Origin: an uncultured Erysipelotrichaceae bacterium
Lineage (GTDB): Bacteria > Bacillota_I > Bacilli_A > RF39 > UBA660
DNA: 10,222 nucleotides
Assembly (NCBI GenBank): GCA_902783435.1
Contig: CACZQV010000046.1
Location: forward strand, 1-10,222
Reading direction: 5' to 3'
Shown piece after piece: positions 1 to 7,166 of the stretch. A program made the translations under genes and the position numbers. Within the stretch, counting starts at the first letter, position 1. Each line of letters starts with the position of its first letter. The notes beneath the pieces were generated by a model, which did not search any database, was not told the DNA's origin, and saw only the letters and a list, made by a program, of their open reading frames with translations.

Positions 1-282
1 AATGAAATACTTCAAATGTTACTTTTAAAACCAGAATTAGCTATCTTAGATGAAACAGATTCAGGACTTGATGTAGACGCAATTAAAACTGTAGTTAAAG
101 GAATTAATTTATATAAAAATGATGATAATGCAGTATTAATAATTACTCATTCTACTAAGATGTTAAAAGGATTAAAAATAGATAAAGTTCATATCTTAGT
201 AGATGGAAAAATAGTAGAAACAGGAGATAGTTCTCTAGCTACTAAAATAGATGAAAATGGATATAAAGATTATATTAAGTAG
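1..282 (+). CDS. sufC: SufC, Fe-S cluster assembly ATPase (3' part only)
   Basis: This is the C-terminal 93 codons of the ABC-type ATPase that powers the SufBCD scaffold in the cytoplasm; the reading frame is open from base 1, so the Walker A and signature regions lie upstream. The visible part starts at NEILQML, typical of SufC, followed by the Walker B segment LAILDE with catalytic Glu at visible residue 18, the D-loop SGLD (21-24) and the switch His in ITHS (His50). The tail, with KVHILVDGKIVETGD and a GY near the end, matches the SufC C-terminus rather than a transporter ATPase. The TAG stop (280-282) shares its last bases with the AGGTG ribosome site of sufB, so the two genes are tightly coupled. 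The first in-frame ATG seen (base 16) is internal Met, not a start. Identity is very secure. Confidence 0.96.
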   Translation, partial: NEILQMLLLKPELAILDETDSGLDVDAIKTVVKGINLYKNDDNAVLIITHSTKMLKGLKIDKVHILVDGKIVETGDSSLATKIDENGYKDYIK

Positions 283-290
283 GTGAAATT

Positions 291-1700
291 ATGGCAAAAA
301 CAAATGTAGATGAATACTTAGATGAAAATATATCAAATATCTATAATACTAAAGCCAATAATGTATCCCTAAAAAAAGAATATGGTCTAACAGAAGAAAT
401 AGTAAGAAACATTTCAAAAGAAAAAGAAGAACCAGAATGGGTATTAGATATAAGATTAAAAGCATTAAAAGCTTTCTATGAATTATCTGATCCAGATTGG
501 GGACCTGATATTAGTTATTTAGATATTGATAAAATCGCAACATATGTAAAAAGTGTTGATAAAGAATCTCGTAGTTGGGATGATGTTCCAGATGATATAA
601 AAGATATTTTTGATAAATTAGGAATACCAGAATCAGAAAAACAAGCTCTCGCAGGTAGTGGAGCTCAATTTGATTCAGAAATTGTTTATCATAATTTGAC
701 AGAAGATTTGAAAAAACAAGGAGTAATATATACAAGTTTTGATGAAGCAATTAAAGAATACCCTGATTTAGTAAAGAAATATTTTACGAAGATAGTTCCA
801 ATATATGATCATAAATATATTGCGCTACATTATGCATTATTTTCAGGAGGAAGTTTTGTATATATTCCAAAAGATGCAGAACTAGATAGACCTCTACAAA
901 GTTATTTTAGATTAAATGCCCCAGGTGCAGGTCAGTTTGAACACACTCTAATAATTGTTGATGATAATGCTAAACTACAATTTATTGAAGGATGTTCTGC
1001 ACCAGGATACAATGAAGTTAATCTTCATGCAGGATGTGTTGAATTATCTGTAGGTAAAAACTCATTTCTTAGATTTTCTACAATAGAGAATTGGTCTAAG
1101 AATATGTTAAATTTAAATACTAAAAAATGTTTTGTAGAAGAAAATGGAAAAATAGAATGGATTATGGGATCATTTGGTTCTCGTGTATCAATGTTATATC
1201 CATTAAGTGTATTAAATGGTGCCAATGCTACTTGTGAATTTACAAATATTTCATTCGCAGGTAAAGGACAAAACCTAGATACGGGATTAAAAATAATTCA
1301 TAATGCTCCAAATACTAGTTCAGTAGTTAATTCTAAATCAATTTCTAAAGATGGTGGAATATGTACTTTTAGAAGTAACTCTATTGTTAAAAGAAATGCA
1401 AAAAATTCTAAACTATCAATTTCTTGTGAATCACTAATGATGGATTCTATTTCAAGAAGTGATACAATTCCTGTTGATACAATAGAAACAGATGACTGTA
1501 TGTTTGCTCATGAAGCTACAGTAGGTAAAATATCAGATGAAGCAATCTATTACCTACAAACTAGAGGATTATCAGAAGAAGATGCTAAAGCATTAATCGT
1601 TAGAGGTTTCGCAGAACCAATAGCTAAAGCATTCCCAGTTGAATATGCAGTTGAAATGAATAGATTAATTAATCTAGAATTAGAAGGAACTATAGGGTAG
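291..1700 (+). CDS. sufB: SufB, Fe-S cluster scaffold subunit
   Basis: SufB is the scaffold subunit of the SufBC2D complex, where nascent Fe-S clusters are built with sulfur from SufS/SufU. At 469 aa it has the usual full length. The N-terminal helical part (about 1-110) is followed by the right-handed beta-helix core with SFVYIPKDAELDRPLQSYFR, FEHTLIIVDDNA and the EGCSAP segment, then the conserved helical tail ending VEYAVEMNRLINLELEGTIG. By hand alignment to E. coli SufB, the essential Cys405 corresponds to Cys379 (in SCESL) and His433/Glu434 to His407/Glu408, while Glu432 is replaced by Ala406. It follows sufC by 8 bases with AGGTG ahead of ATG 291, and sufD starts 10 bases after its stop. 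Codon use includes more GCA/GGT/CCA than the membrane genes downstream, as expected for a conserved housekeeping gene. Confidence 0.97.
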   Translation: MAKTNVDEYLDENISNIYNTKANNVSLKKEYGLTEEIVRNISKEKEEPEWVLDIRLKALKAFYELSDPDWGPDISYLDIDKIATYVKSVDKESRSWDDVPDDIKDIFDKLGIPESEKQALAGSGAQFDSEIVYHNLTEDLKKQGVIYTSFDEAIKEYPDLVKKYFTKIVPIYDHKYIALHYALFSGGSFVYIPKDAELDRPLQSYFRLNAPGAGQFEHTLIIVDDNAKLQFIEGCSAPGYNEVNLHAGCVELSVGKNSFLRFSTIENWSKNMLNLNTKKCFVEENGKIEWIMGSFGSRVSMLYPLSVLNGANATCEFTNISFAGKGQNLDTGLKIIHNAPNTSSVVNSKSISKDGGICTFRSNSIVKRNAKNSKLSISCESLMMDSISRSDTIPVDTIETDDCMFAHEATVGKISDEAIYYLQTRGLSEEDAKALIVRGFAEPIAKAFPVEYAVEMNRLINLELEGTIG

Positions 1701-1705
1701 GAGGT
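1699..1705 (+). promoter_or_regulatory. Strong ribosome binding site of sufD, overlapping the sufB stop
   Basis: AGGAGGT begins inside the TAG stop of sufB and lies 6 bases (from AGGAGG) before ATG 1711 and 9 before the second in-frame ATG 1714. Both starts are workable; they differ by one residue. The overlap points to translational coupling of sufD to sufB. Confidence 0.85.
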
Positions 1706-1710
1706 AATAA

Positions 1711-2733
1711 ATGATGTCATACACTTTAAATAAACTACCTGTTAAAACTACAAATAATTTTAATGTTAATGAACTTAATATTGATTTAGAAATAAATGAA
1801 TTAAATACAGATAAATTATATGTAGTAGAAGGAATAGAAGTAAAACAAGAAATTAAAAATGAAAAAATAACTTCACGTGTAGGTTTAGAATTTACAAAAT
1901 ACTTAGATTTAACAATTACTGTTGATAAAACTTATAATAAACCAATACTTGTTAATTATAATTTTGAAAATAGTGATGTACTTGTTAGTAAAATAAATAT
2001 TAATTATAAATCTAATAGTAATGCAAACTTTATTATTACTTATAAATCACTAGATAATAATAAACATTTTAATCATTTAAAAGAAATAGTTAATATGGAA
2101 GAAAATTCTACAGGTACTATATCTTATATAAATCTTATGAATGATAATTCTACTATCATAATGTCTTATGAAGATAAAGTATTAGAAAATTCATCTATTA
2201 CTCATAACTTAATAGATATTACTGGTAGTATTAGAATATACAATTCTTATTTAGAAAGTATTGGTTATAACTCTAAGAATTATTTTAATAATATTTATTT
2301 AGGTACTAATAATGATTTAATAGATATGAATTATGATTTAAAAAATATTGGTAAAAAATCTATTAATAATTTAAAAGTAGAAGGAGCCCTAAAAGATACA
2401 TCTAAGAAAACATTTAGAGGTACAATAGATTTTAAAGAAGGATCTACTAAGTCAGATGGACAAGAAAATGAAAATTGTATTCTATTATCTGATACAACTA
2501 GATCTAGATCAGTACCATTACTACTATGTCATGAAGAAGATGTTATAGGTGCTCATGGAGAATCTACTGGTAAAATAGATAAAGATAAATTATTCTATTT
2601 AGAAACCAGAGGTCTAAATAGGAAAGAAGCAGAGAAATTAATAGTAATGGCTAACTTCACAAGTATTATTAATTTAATAGAAAATGAAGAGTTAAAAGAA
2701 GAAATAATAAAAAGAATAGAGGACAAGCTATAG
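1711..2733 (+). CDS. sufD: SufD, Fe-S cluster assembly partner of SufB (short form)
   Basis: This is a SufB/SufD-family protein, placed as SufD by its position after sufB and by its C-terminal block. Residues about 232-315 carry the family signature: a KTFRGTIDFKEGSTKSDGQ stretch, LLSDTTRSRSVPLL, then IGAHGESTGKID and LFYLETRGLNRKEAEKLI. His282 in GAHG corresponds to E. coli SufD His360, which takes part in cluster assembly at the SufB interface. The protein is 340 aa, against about 420-435 for typical SufD. The shortening is at the N-terminus and early beta-helix, where little similarity can be seen, while the SufB-binding end is kept. That suggests a reduced but working subunit, not a pseudogene, since the frame is open and the ribosome site strong. 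The TAG stop lies in the operon's terminator hairpin. sufS and sufU, commonly next in Firmicute operons, are absent. Confidence 0.9.
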   Translation: MMSYTLNKLPVKTTNNFNVNELNIDLEINELNTDKLYVVEGIEVKQEIKNEKITSRVGLEFTKYLDLTITVDKTYNKPILVNYNFENSDVLVSKININYKSNSNANFIITYKSLDNNKHFNHLKEIVNMEENSTGTISYINLMNDNSTIIMSYEDKVLENSSITHNLIDITGSIRIYNSYLESIGYNSKNYFNNIYLGTNNDLIDMNYDLKNIGKKSINNLKVEGALKDTSKKTFRGTIDFKEGSTKSDGQENENCILLSDTTRSRSVPLLLCHEEDVIGAHGESTGKIDKDKLFYLETRGLNRKEAEKLIVMANFTSIINLIENEELKEEIIKRIEDKL

Positions 2734-2742
2734 TCCTCTTTT
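2718..2742 (+). terminator. Terminator of the suf operon, containing the sufD stop codon
   Basis: AGAGGAC (2718-2724) pairs with GTCCTCT (2733-2739) in a perfect 7-bp stem with an 8-base loop, followed by TTTT. The TAG stop of sufD (2731-2733) occupies the end of the loop and the first base of the 3' arm. Short T tract, but the stem is the most GC-rich spot in the neighbourhood. Confidence 0.8.
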
Positions 2743-2743
2743 A

Positions 2744-2772
2744 TTGACTAAAACACTATTTTATGGTATAAT
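2744..2772 (+). promoter_or_regulatory. Extended -10 sigma70-type promoter for the kinase-like gene
   Basis: TTGACT (2744-2749) and TATAAT (2767-2772) are separated by 17 bases, with TG at 2764-2765 giving the extended -10 TGGTATAAT. Expected transcription start is near 2779, leaving a leader of about 20 bases. The -35 starts right after the T tract of the suf terminator. This is the best consensus promoter in the window. Confidence 0.88.
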
Positions 2773-2799
2773 TAGCGCGTATTTTAAAGAGGGGATTGT

Positions 2800-3471
2800 A
2801 TGAAATTTTTTATTGGAGGTAAACTATACGATTATTCTGAAGAACAACTAACTATACAATTAATAGATTATGGTGATGAAGCATATGTATATAGAATAAA
2901 AGGGCAAGCAGTAAAAATATATAAGCCTTTGTGTCTTAAAAGAAGATTAGATGAAGAAACAGTAGAATACTTCAAAACTATAAATACAAATAGATTATTA
3001 TTACCTATAGATACTGTATATGATGAAAATAAAAAATTTAATGGGTATACTACAAAATTAATTGAAGTAGGTAATAAACAAACTATAGCTAGAATGAAAG
3101 TACCTAAGTTTTTAAAAGAAATACAGCTATTAATAGATGACACTAAATTATTAACTGAATTAGGTATAACTATTTGTGATTTTGATTATGAAGATATTTT
3201 ATATGGAGATGGAATATATTATTGTGATCCAGGTAGTTTTGAAAGAAATAAAAAAATGACTTCAAGAAAAATAGAAGAAGCTAATAAAGAAGAAATCCAT
3301 AAATTAATAATTGATGAGTTACTAAATCCAGTATGTAAATTAAATAAAAAACAATTATCTAATTTAAAAGAAAAGGTATTATCAGGAGAATATATCTCAG
3401 ATATATTTTCTTATGAAGAGTATAAAGAAAAAGAATCAGTATCACAATTTATAAAAAGAATAACTAAGTAG
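2800..3471 (+). CDS. Divergent protein-kinase-fold protein, function unknown
   Basis: A 223-aa soluble protein with no signal peptide or membrane segment. It reads as a minimal kinase fold: a nucleotide-loop-like stretch GDEAYVY (25-31), a VKIYK strand with candidate ATP-binding Lys39, Glu52/Glu53 as possible helix-C partners, a hinge-like TTKLIEV (84-90), a catalytic-loop-like CDFDYEDIL (126-134) and CDPGSF (142-147) in place of DFG. Relative to canonical kinases, HRD becomes I-C-Asp127, the catalytic-loop Asn becomes Asp132, and DFG becomes DPG (Asp143). It could be a small-molecule or protein kinase, or a pseudokinase; the substrate cannot be read from sequence. The gene has its own promoter and terminator, so it is a single-gene unit, and its neighbours (suf, glycan genes) give no clear hint. 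AAAGAGGGG five bases before ATG supports the start. Confidence 0.72.
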   Translation: MKFFIGGKLYDYSEEQLTIQLIDYGDEAYVYRIKGQAVKIYKPLCLKRRLDEETVEYFKTINTNRLLLPIDTVYDENKKFNGYTTKLIEVGNKQTIARMKVPKFLKEIQLLIDDTKLLTELGITICDFDYEDILYGDGIYYCDPGSFERNKKMTSRKIEEANKEEIHKLIIDELLNPVCKLNKKQLSNLKEKVLSGEYISDIFSYEEYKEKESVSQFIKRITK

Positions 3472-3483
3472 TTATTCTTTTTA
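3454..3483 (+). terminator. Terminator of the kinase-like gene, containing its stop codon
   Basis: AAGAATAAC (3456-3464) pairs with GTTATTCTT (3471-3479) around a 6-base loop, and flanking A and T runs extend the stem to about 12 bp and supply the T tract up to 3482. The TAG stop (3469-3471) lies in the loop and first paired base. AT-rich but long and well placed. Confidence 0.75.
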
Positions 3484-3488
3484 TTTTA

Positions 3489-3497
3489 TGTTATAAT
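3489..3497 (+). promoter_or_regulatory. Extended -10 promoter for the glycan operon
   Basis: TGTTATAAT gives an extended -10 (TATAAT at 3492-3497). At 17-bp spacing the -35 position (3469-3474, TAGTTA) is poor and falls in the terminator's 3' arm, so recognition probably relies on the TG extension. Expected start is near 3504, 16 bases before the first codon. Confidence 0.62.
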
Positions 3498-3519
3498 TTG
3501 AAATAGAAAGAGTGATTAT

Positions 3520-4761
3520 ATGAATAACTTTATAAAGAAAAATATAAATAAAATTATAACTATATTTTTATTACTAGGTCCTATACTAGATTTATTAACA
3601 GGAATATGTCTTCATTATTTTAAAATAAATCTAACTATAGGTATTATTATAAGAGTATTATTTTTATTATTTATATGTATAATCACTTTATTTACTTTTA
3701 AAAAGAAAAAAATACTTATACCATACTTAATTATAGGTATATATTTTATATTCTATATAATTGGAACATTCTTATATAAAGATAAATCTATATTCTTTGA
3801 AATACAAAGCTTAGTAAAAGTATTTTATTTTCCTATTATGTTAATATCTATATATTCTTTTAAAGATAAAATAAATATTAGTAAGAAAGTATTTTATATA
3901 ATATTTATAACTTACTTAGTATCTATATTTATACCATTATTATTTGGTATAGGATATAAAACATATGAAATAACTAAAGTAGGTACTCTAGGTTTCTTTA
4001 ATGCCGCAAATGAAGTAGGAGGAATTATATCTATATTAACTCCAATTATGTTTATTTTATTATTAAAAGAAAATAATAAAATTCTAAAAATATTATCAGT
4101 ATTAATCTATATAATAGTAATACTAATGGTAGGTACAAAAACACCATTATTAACACTATTAATTACTATAGGATTGAGTCTTATTTACTTAGAAATAAAT
4201 TACTTAAAAAAGAAAATGTATAAAAAAATAATTATATCTATCCTAGTAGTATTAATAGGATTATCTAGTTTAATTGTAATATTACCACATACTAATTTTT
4301 ATAAGAATATAAAAACACATTTAGATTTCTTAGAAGTAGAAAAAATAACAGATGTATTTAAAGATGAAAAATTAGTAGATCATTTTATCTTTAGTCAAAG
4401 ATTAACATTCTTAAAAAATAGAAATAAACTATATGAAAAATCTAATATATATCAAAAACTATTTGGAATAGGTTATCTAGATAATGGACATGAAGTTAAA
4501 ATGATAGAAATGGATTATTTTGATATATTCTATAGTCATGGAATAATAGGATTTATTATTTATTTTATAACTACTATATATGTATTAATTAAAAATAGGA
4601 TTAAAGATAAACTAACATATGAAAAATATATGTATAAGACATCTTTATTATTAATAATATTATTATCATTACTCACAGGACATATAATAACTGCACCATC
4701 AGTAAGTTTAATAGTAGTAATGATAATATTTAATGAGAAGAAGGTAAAAAATGAAGAGTAA
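3520..4761 (+). CDS. O-antigen ligase/polymerase-like membrane protein (Wzy/WaaL family)
   Basis: A 413-aa multi-spanning protein with about ten hydrophobic segments, probably acting at the outer face of the membrane to join or polymerise lipid-linked glycan. Family-type marks: GPILDLLTG in the first segment (20-28), GTLGFFNAANEVGG (155-168), GTKTPLLTLL (205-214), and a long polar loop about residues 255-335 with SQRLTFL and a GIGY motif (316-319). This is followed by EMDYFDIFYSHGIIG (330-344), which resembles the conserved acidic/His region near the end of the outer loop in Wzy/ligase proteins. Polymerase and ligase cannot be told apart by sequence alone, and in this Gram-positive-like context the acceptor would be a wall polymer or capsule, not lipopolysaccharide. 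It is the first gene of the operon, behind a weak AAGAGTG ribosome site, and its end overlaps the next gene by 11 bases. Confidence 0.82.
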   Translation: MNNFIKKNINKIITIFLLLGPILDLLTGICLHYFKINLTIGIIIRVLFLLFICIITLFTFKKKKILIPYLIIGIYFIFYIIGTFLYKDKSIFFEIQSLVKVFYFPIMLISIYSFKDKINISKKVFYIIFITYLVSIFIPLLFGIGYKTYEITKVGTLGFFNAANEVGGIISILTPIMFILLLKENNKILKILSVLIYIIVILMVGTKTPLLTLLITIGLSLIYLEINYLKKKMYKKIIISILVVLIGLSSLIVILPHTNFYKNIKTHLDFLEVEKITDVFKDEKLVDHFIFSQRLTFLKNRNKLYEKSNIYQKLFGIGYLDNGHEVKMIEMDYFDIFYSHGIIGFIIYFITTIYVLIKNRIKDKLTYEKYMYKTSLLLIILLSLLTGHIITAPSVSLIVVMIIFNEKKVKNEE

Positions 4762-6220
4762 AATAAAAAATAACAATATAAAAACTTATATAGGAATATT
4801 TGTATTTTTATTAATAATTCTATTTTTAAGCCCTATATCTGGAGATGATTGGGGTAATCATATAGAAGGTAGTAAAGGACTTTATCATATGATTAGTCAA
4901 GCTATTGGAATGTATTTTTCATGGGAAGGTAGACTTGTAAGTAGAATATTTATTAATATATTAACTTATAATAAATGGTTATGGAATATTACTAATTCAC
5001 TTGTAATAGTAGGAATAATTTACTATATAGAAAAAATAGTAAAATTTAAAAATAAAAAACTAATGATATTATTAACATTCTTAGTAATACTATTTATGAA
5101 TATTTTTACATTTTCTCAAGTAATTACATGGATCGCAGGTAATATTACATATTTATTCGTTATACCATTAATATTAATGTATATGTATATAATTTATTAT
5201 AATAAAGATAATAATAAAAAAATAAATATACTATTAATATTTATAAATATTATAATACCTATGTTTATAGAACATATGGCAATCTTATTAATACTATTAA
5301 ATATTTATTTTATAATAAGAGACTATTATAAAAATAAAACTATTAATAAAAAACTAATAGTATTCTTAATTATTTCTATTATTAGTTTCGCATCAATGTA
5401 CTTTTCACCAGGTAATAGAATAAGAAGTGGAATGGAAAACCTAGAATTTAATAAATTATCTCTATTTGGAAAAATTAGTTATAACATTCCTAATTTAATT
5501 TTCTATACTTATAAAATAAATTATTTCTTAATACTTCTATTAGTAATAGGAAATATAATCTTAATAAAAAAATATATAAATAATAAAATAATAAAAATAA
5601 TACTATATATATTTGAAAGTATATCTATAATATTTACAATATCTTATTTATTAGAAAGTTTTGGTATAAACAAATTATTATTCAGTAATAATAATATATT
5701 TATAATTATTTATTATTTTATATTAACTATTATTAATTTTCTATTATTAATAAAAAACTATAAAAAAGAAAAAGAAGTATTACCAATTATTTTCTATTGT
5801 ATGGGATTAATTTCAAACTTAATTATGTTAATGTCACCTACATGGGGATATAGAACTAGTTTTTCTACATATTTATTCTTATCAATTAGTTATTTAATAA
5901 TTATAGATAAAAATATAAATAAAAATAAAATAATAACTATAAGTACATATACCTTAACAGTATTAGGAATACTATTTTACTTATTATTTTATATTAATAT
6001 TAGAAAAGTTAATTTAATTAATGAAAAAATAATAAAAGAAGCAAATAAAAAACATTCTAAAGTAATAGAAATCTATTCTTATCCAGGATTTGCTCCTTGT
6101 AATATAAATCCAACTAACGATTATCATCTAGGTAAGTTTAAAGAATATTATCATATTAAAAATAATGTAGAAGTAAAAATAATTAATAATAATTGGAAAT
6201 ATATAATTATTTATAAATAG
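4751..6220 (+). CDS. Polytopic GT-C-like membrane glycosyltransferase (GtrC/DUF6056-type)
   Basis: A 489-aa protein with about ten or eleven membrane segments. Just after the first one lies SPISGDDWGNH with the acidic pair Asp32-Asp33, the usual site of the catalytic acid in the first outer loop of GT-C glycosyltransferases, then WEGR (58-61). Later landmarks are TWIAGNITYL (126-135), SPGNR (219-223) and SPTWGYR (362-368). The pattern resembles the DUF6056/GtrC-like proteins that use a polyprenyl-phosphate sugar to decorate surface glycans. A polar tail of about 70 residues (420-489), probably extracellular, follows the last segment. It starts inside the preceding gene (GAAGG six bases before ATG) and is followed by the GtrB-like gene, the expected supplier of its lipid-sugar donor. 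The 7167-8459 gene is a paralogue. The sugar and acceptor are unknown. Confidence 0.78.
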   Translation: MKSKIKNNNIKTYIGIFVFLLIILFLSPISGDDWGNHIEGSKGLYHMISQAIGMYFSWEGRLVSRIFINILTYNKWLWNITNSLVIVGIIYYIEKIVKFKNKKLMILLTFLVILFMNIFTFSQVITWIAGNITYLFVIPLILMYMYIIYYNKDNNKKINILLIFINIIIPMFIEHMAILLILLNIYFIIRDYYKNKTINKKLIVFLIISIISFASMYFSPGNRIRSGMENLEFNKLSLFGKISYNIPNLIFYTYKINYFLILLLVIGNIILIKKYINNKIIKIILYIFESISIIFTISYLLESFGINKLLFSNNNIFIIIYYFILTIINFLLLIKNYKKEKEVLPIIFYCMGLISNLIMLMSPTWGYRTSFSTYLFLSISYLIIIDKNINKNKIITISTYTLTVLGILFYLLFYINIRKVNLINEKIIKEANKKHSKVIEIYSYPGFAPCNINPTNDYHLGKFKEYYHIKNNVEVKIINNNWKYIIIYK

Positions 6221-6224
6221 GAGG
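6219..6224 (+). promoter_or_regulatory. Strong ribosome binding site of the gtrB-like gene
   Basis: A full AGGAGG overlaps the TAG stop of the preceding gene and sits five bases before ATG 6230. It is the only consensus site inside the glycan operon, so the GtrB-like enzyme is probably translated more than its membrane partners. Confidence 0.82.
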
Positions 6225-6229
6225 TTTTT

Positions 6230-7165
6230 ATGTTAAAAAAAGATTTAATTTCAATTATAGTACCATGTTTTAATGAAGAAGAAGCTATACCTGTATTTTA
6301 TAAAGAAATATCAAAAGTAGCAGATTCAATGAAACAAGTAGAGTTTGAATTTATGTTTATAGATGATGGCTCAAAAGATAAAACATTAAGTATATTAAAA
6401 GATTTAAATAGTAAAGATAAAAGAGTACACTTTAGATCATTTTCAAGAAACTTTGGAAAAGAAGCAGGTATGTTAGCTGGACTTGAAAAAGTTAAAGGTG
6501 ACTATGTAACATTTATGGATGTAGACCTACAAGATCCACCAACTATGTTAGAAGAAATGTATAAAACATTAAAAGAAGAAGATTATGATTGCATAGCTTT
6601 ATATACTAAATCACATGAAGGATATAACTTTATTAGAAAAGGTTTAACTAATATGTGGTATAAATTAATAAATAAAGTATCTAAATCTAAACAAAAACCA
6701 GGAGCTAGAGATTTTAGACTTATGACTAGACAAATGGTTGATTCAATTCTTTCTATGAAAGAATATAATAGATACATGAAAGGTATGTTTGACTACGTTG
6801 GTTATAAAACTAAATGGATTGCATATGAAGCTCCAGATAGAAGTGTAGGTACATCTAAATTTGGTTTAAGAAAACTAATAAAATACGCAGTAGAAGGAAT
6901 AACATCAACATCAACTGCACCTTTAACTACATCTACATTTATAGGCTTATTCTTTTGTTTAATTTCTTTTATCGCAATAGTAGTAATTATAGTTAAAACA
7001 TTAGTATGGGGAGATCCAGTAACAGGATGGCCATCCCTTGCTTGTATAATACTATTTGTAAGTGGAGTACAATTATTCTTTTTAGGAGTATTAGGTACAT
7101 ATTTATCTAAAATATTCTTAGAAGTTAAATATAGACCAGTATATTTTATTAAAGAAGAAAAATAA
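6230..7165 (+). CDS. GtrB-like GT2 polyprenyl-phosphate glycosyltransferase
   Basis: A 311-aa enzyme of the DPM1/GtrB group, which moves a sugar from a nucleotide donor onto undecaprenyl phosphate at the inner membrane face. The N-terminal GT-A domain shows SIIVPCFNEEEAI, the nucleotide-binding DDGSKDKT (45-52), RNFGKEAGMLAG (73-84), the metal-binding DVDLQDPP (97-104), and the acceptor-side GARDFRLM (158-165), YMKGMFDYVGYKTK and VGTSKFG (206-212). Two C-terminal membrane hairpins follow (about 237-259 and 269-291), separated by WGDPVTGWPSL, which is typical of GtrB-type proteins and explains the size. The sugar is probably glucose or another hexose, but the sequence does not fix it. It lies between two paralogous GT-C-like membrane proteins and one base from the second, which strongly suggests it feeds them. 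No GtrA flippase is encoded in the window. Confidence 0.92.
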   Translation: MLKKDLISIIVPCFNEEEAIPVFYKEISKVADSMKQVEFEFMFIDDGSKDKTLSILKDLNSKDKRVHFRSFSRNFGKEAGMLAGLEKVKGDYVTFMDVDLQDPPTMLEEMYKTLKEEDYDCIALYTKSHEGYNFIRKGLTNMWYKLINKVSKSKQKPGARDFRLMTRQMVDSILSMKEYNRYMKGMFDYVGYKTKWIAYEAPDRSVGTSKFGLRKLIKYAVEGITSTSTAPLTTSTFIGLFFCLISFIAIVVIIVKTLVWGDPVTGWPSLACIILFVSGVQLFFLGVLGTYLSKIFLEVKYRPVYFIKEEK

Positions 7166-7166
7166 A

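Noticed and set aside
511..750. Minus-strand open frame opposite sufB
   Set aside because: It is fully antisense to a conserved, full-length sufB, has no ribosome site and no recognisable protein features.
1422..1455. Possible loss of the essential SufB cysteine (E. coli Cys405)
   Set aside because: A first alignment put Ser388 there, but counting back 28 residues from the conserved His places Cys379 at that position, so the Cys is kept.
2734..2799. Riboswitch or T-box leader ahead of the kinase-like gene
   Set aside because: The predicted leader is only about 20 bases, too short for such elements; the same holds for the other leaders in the window.
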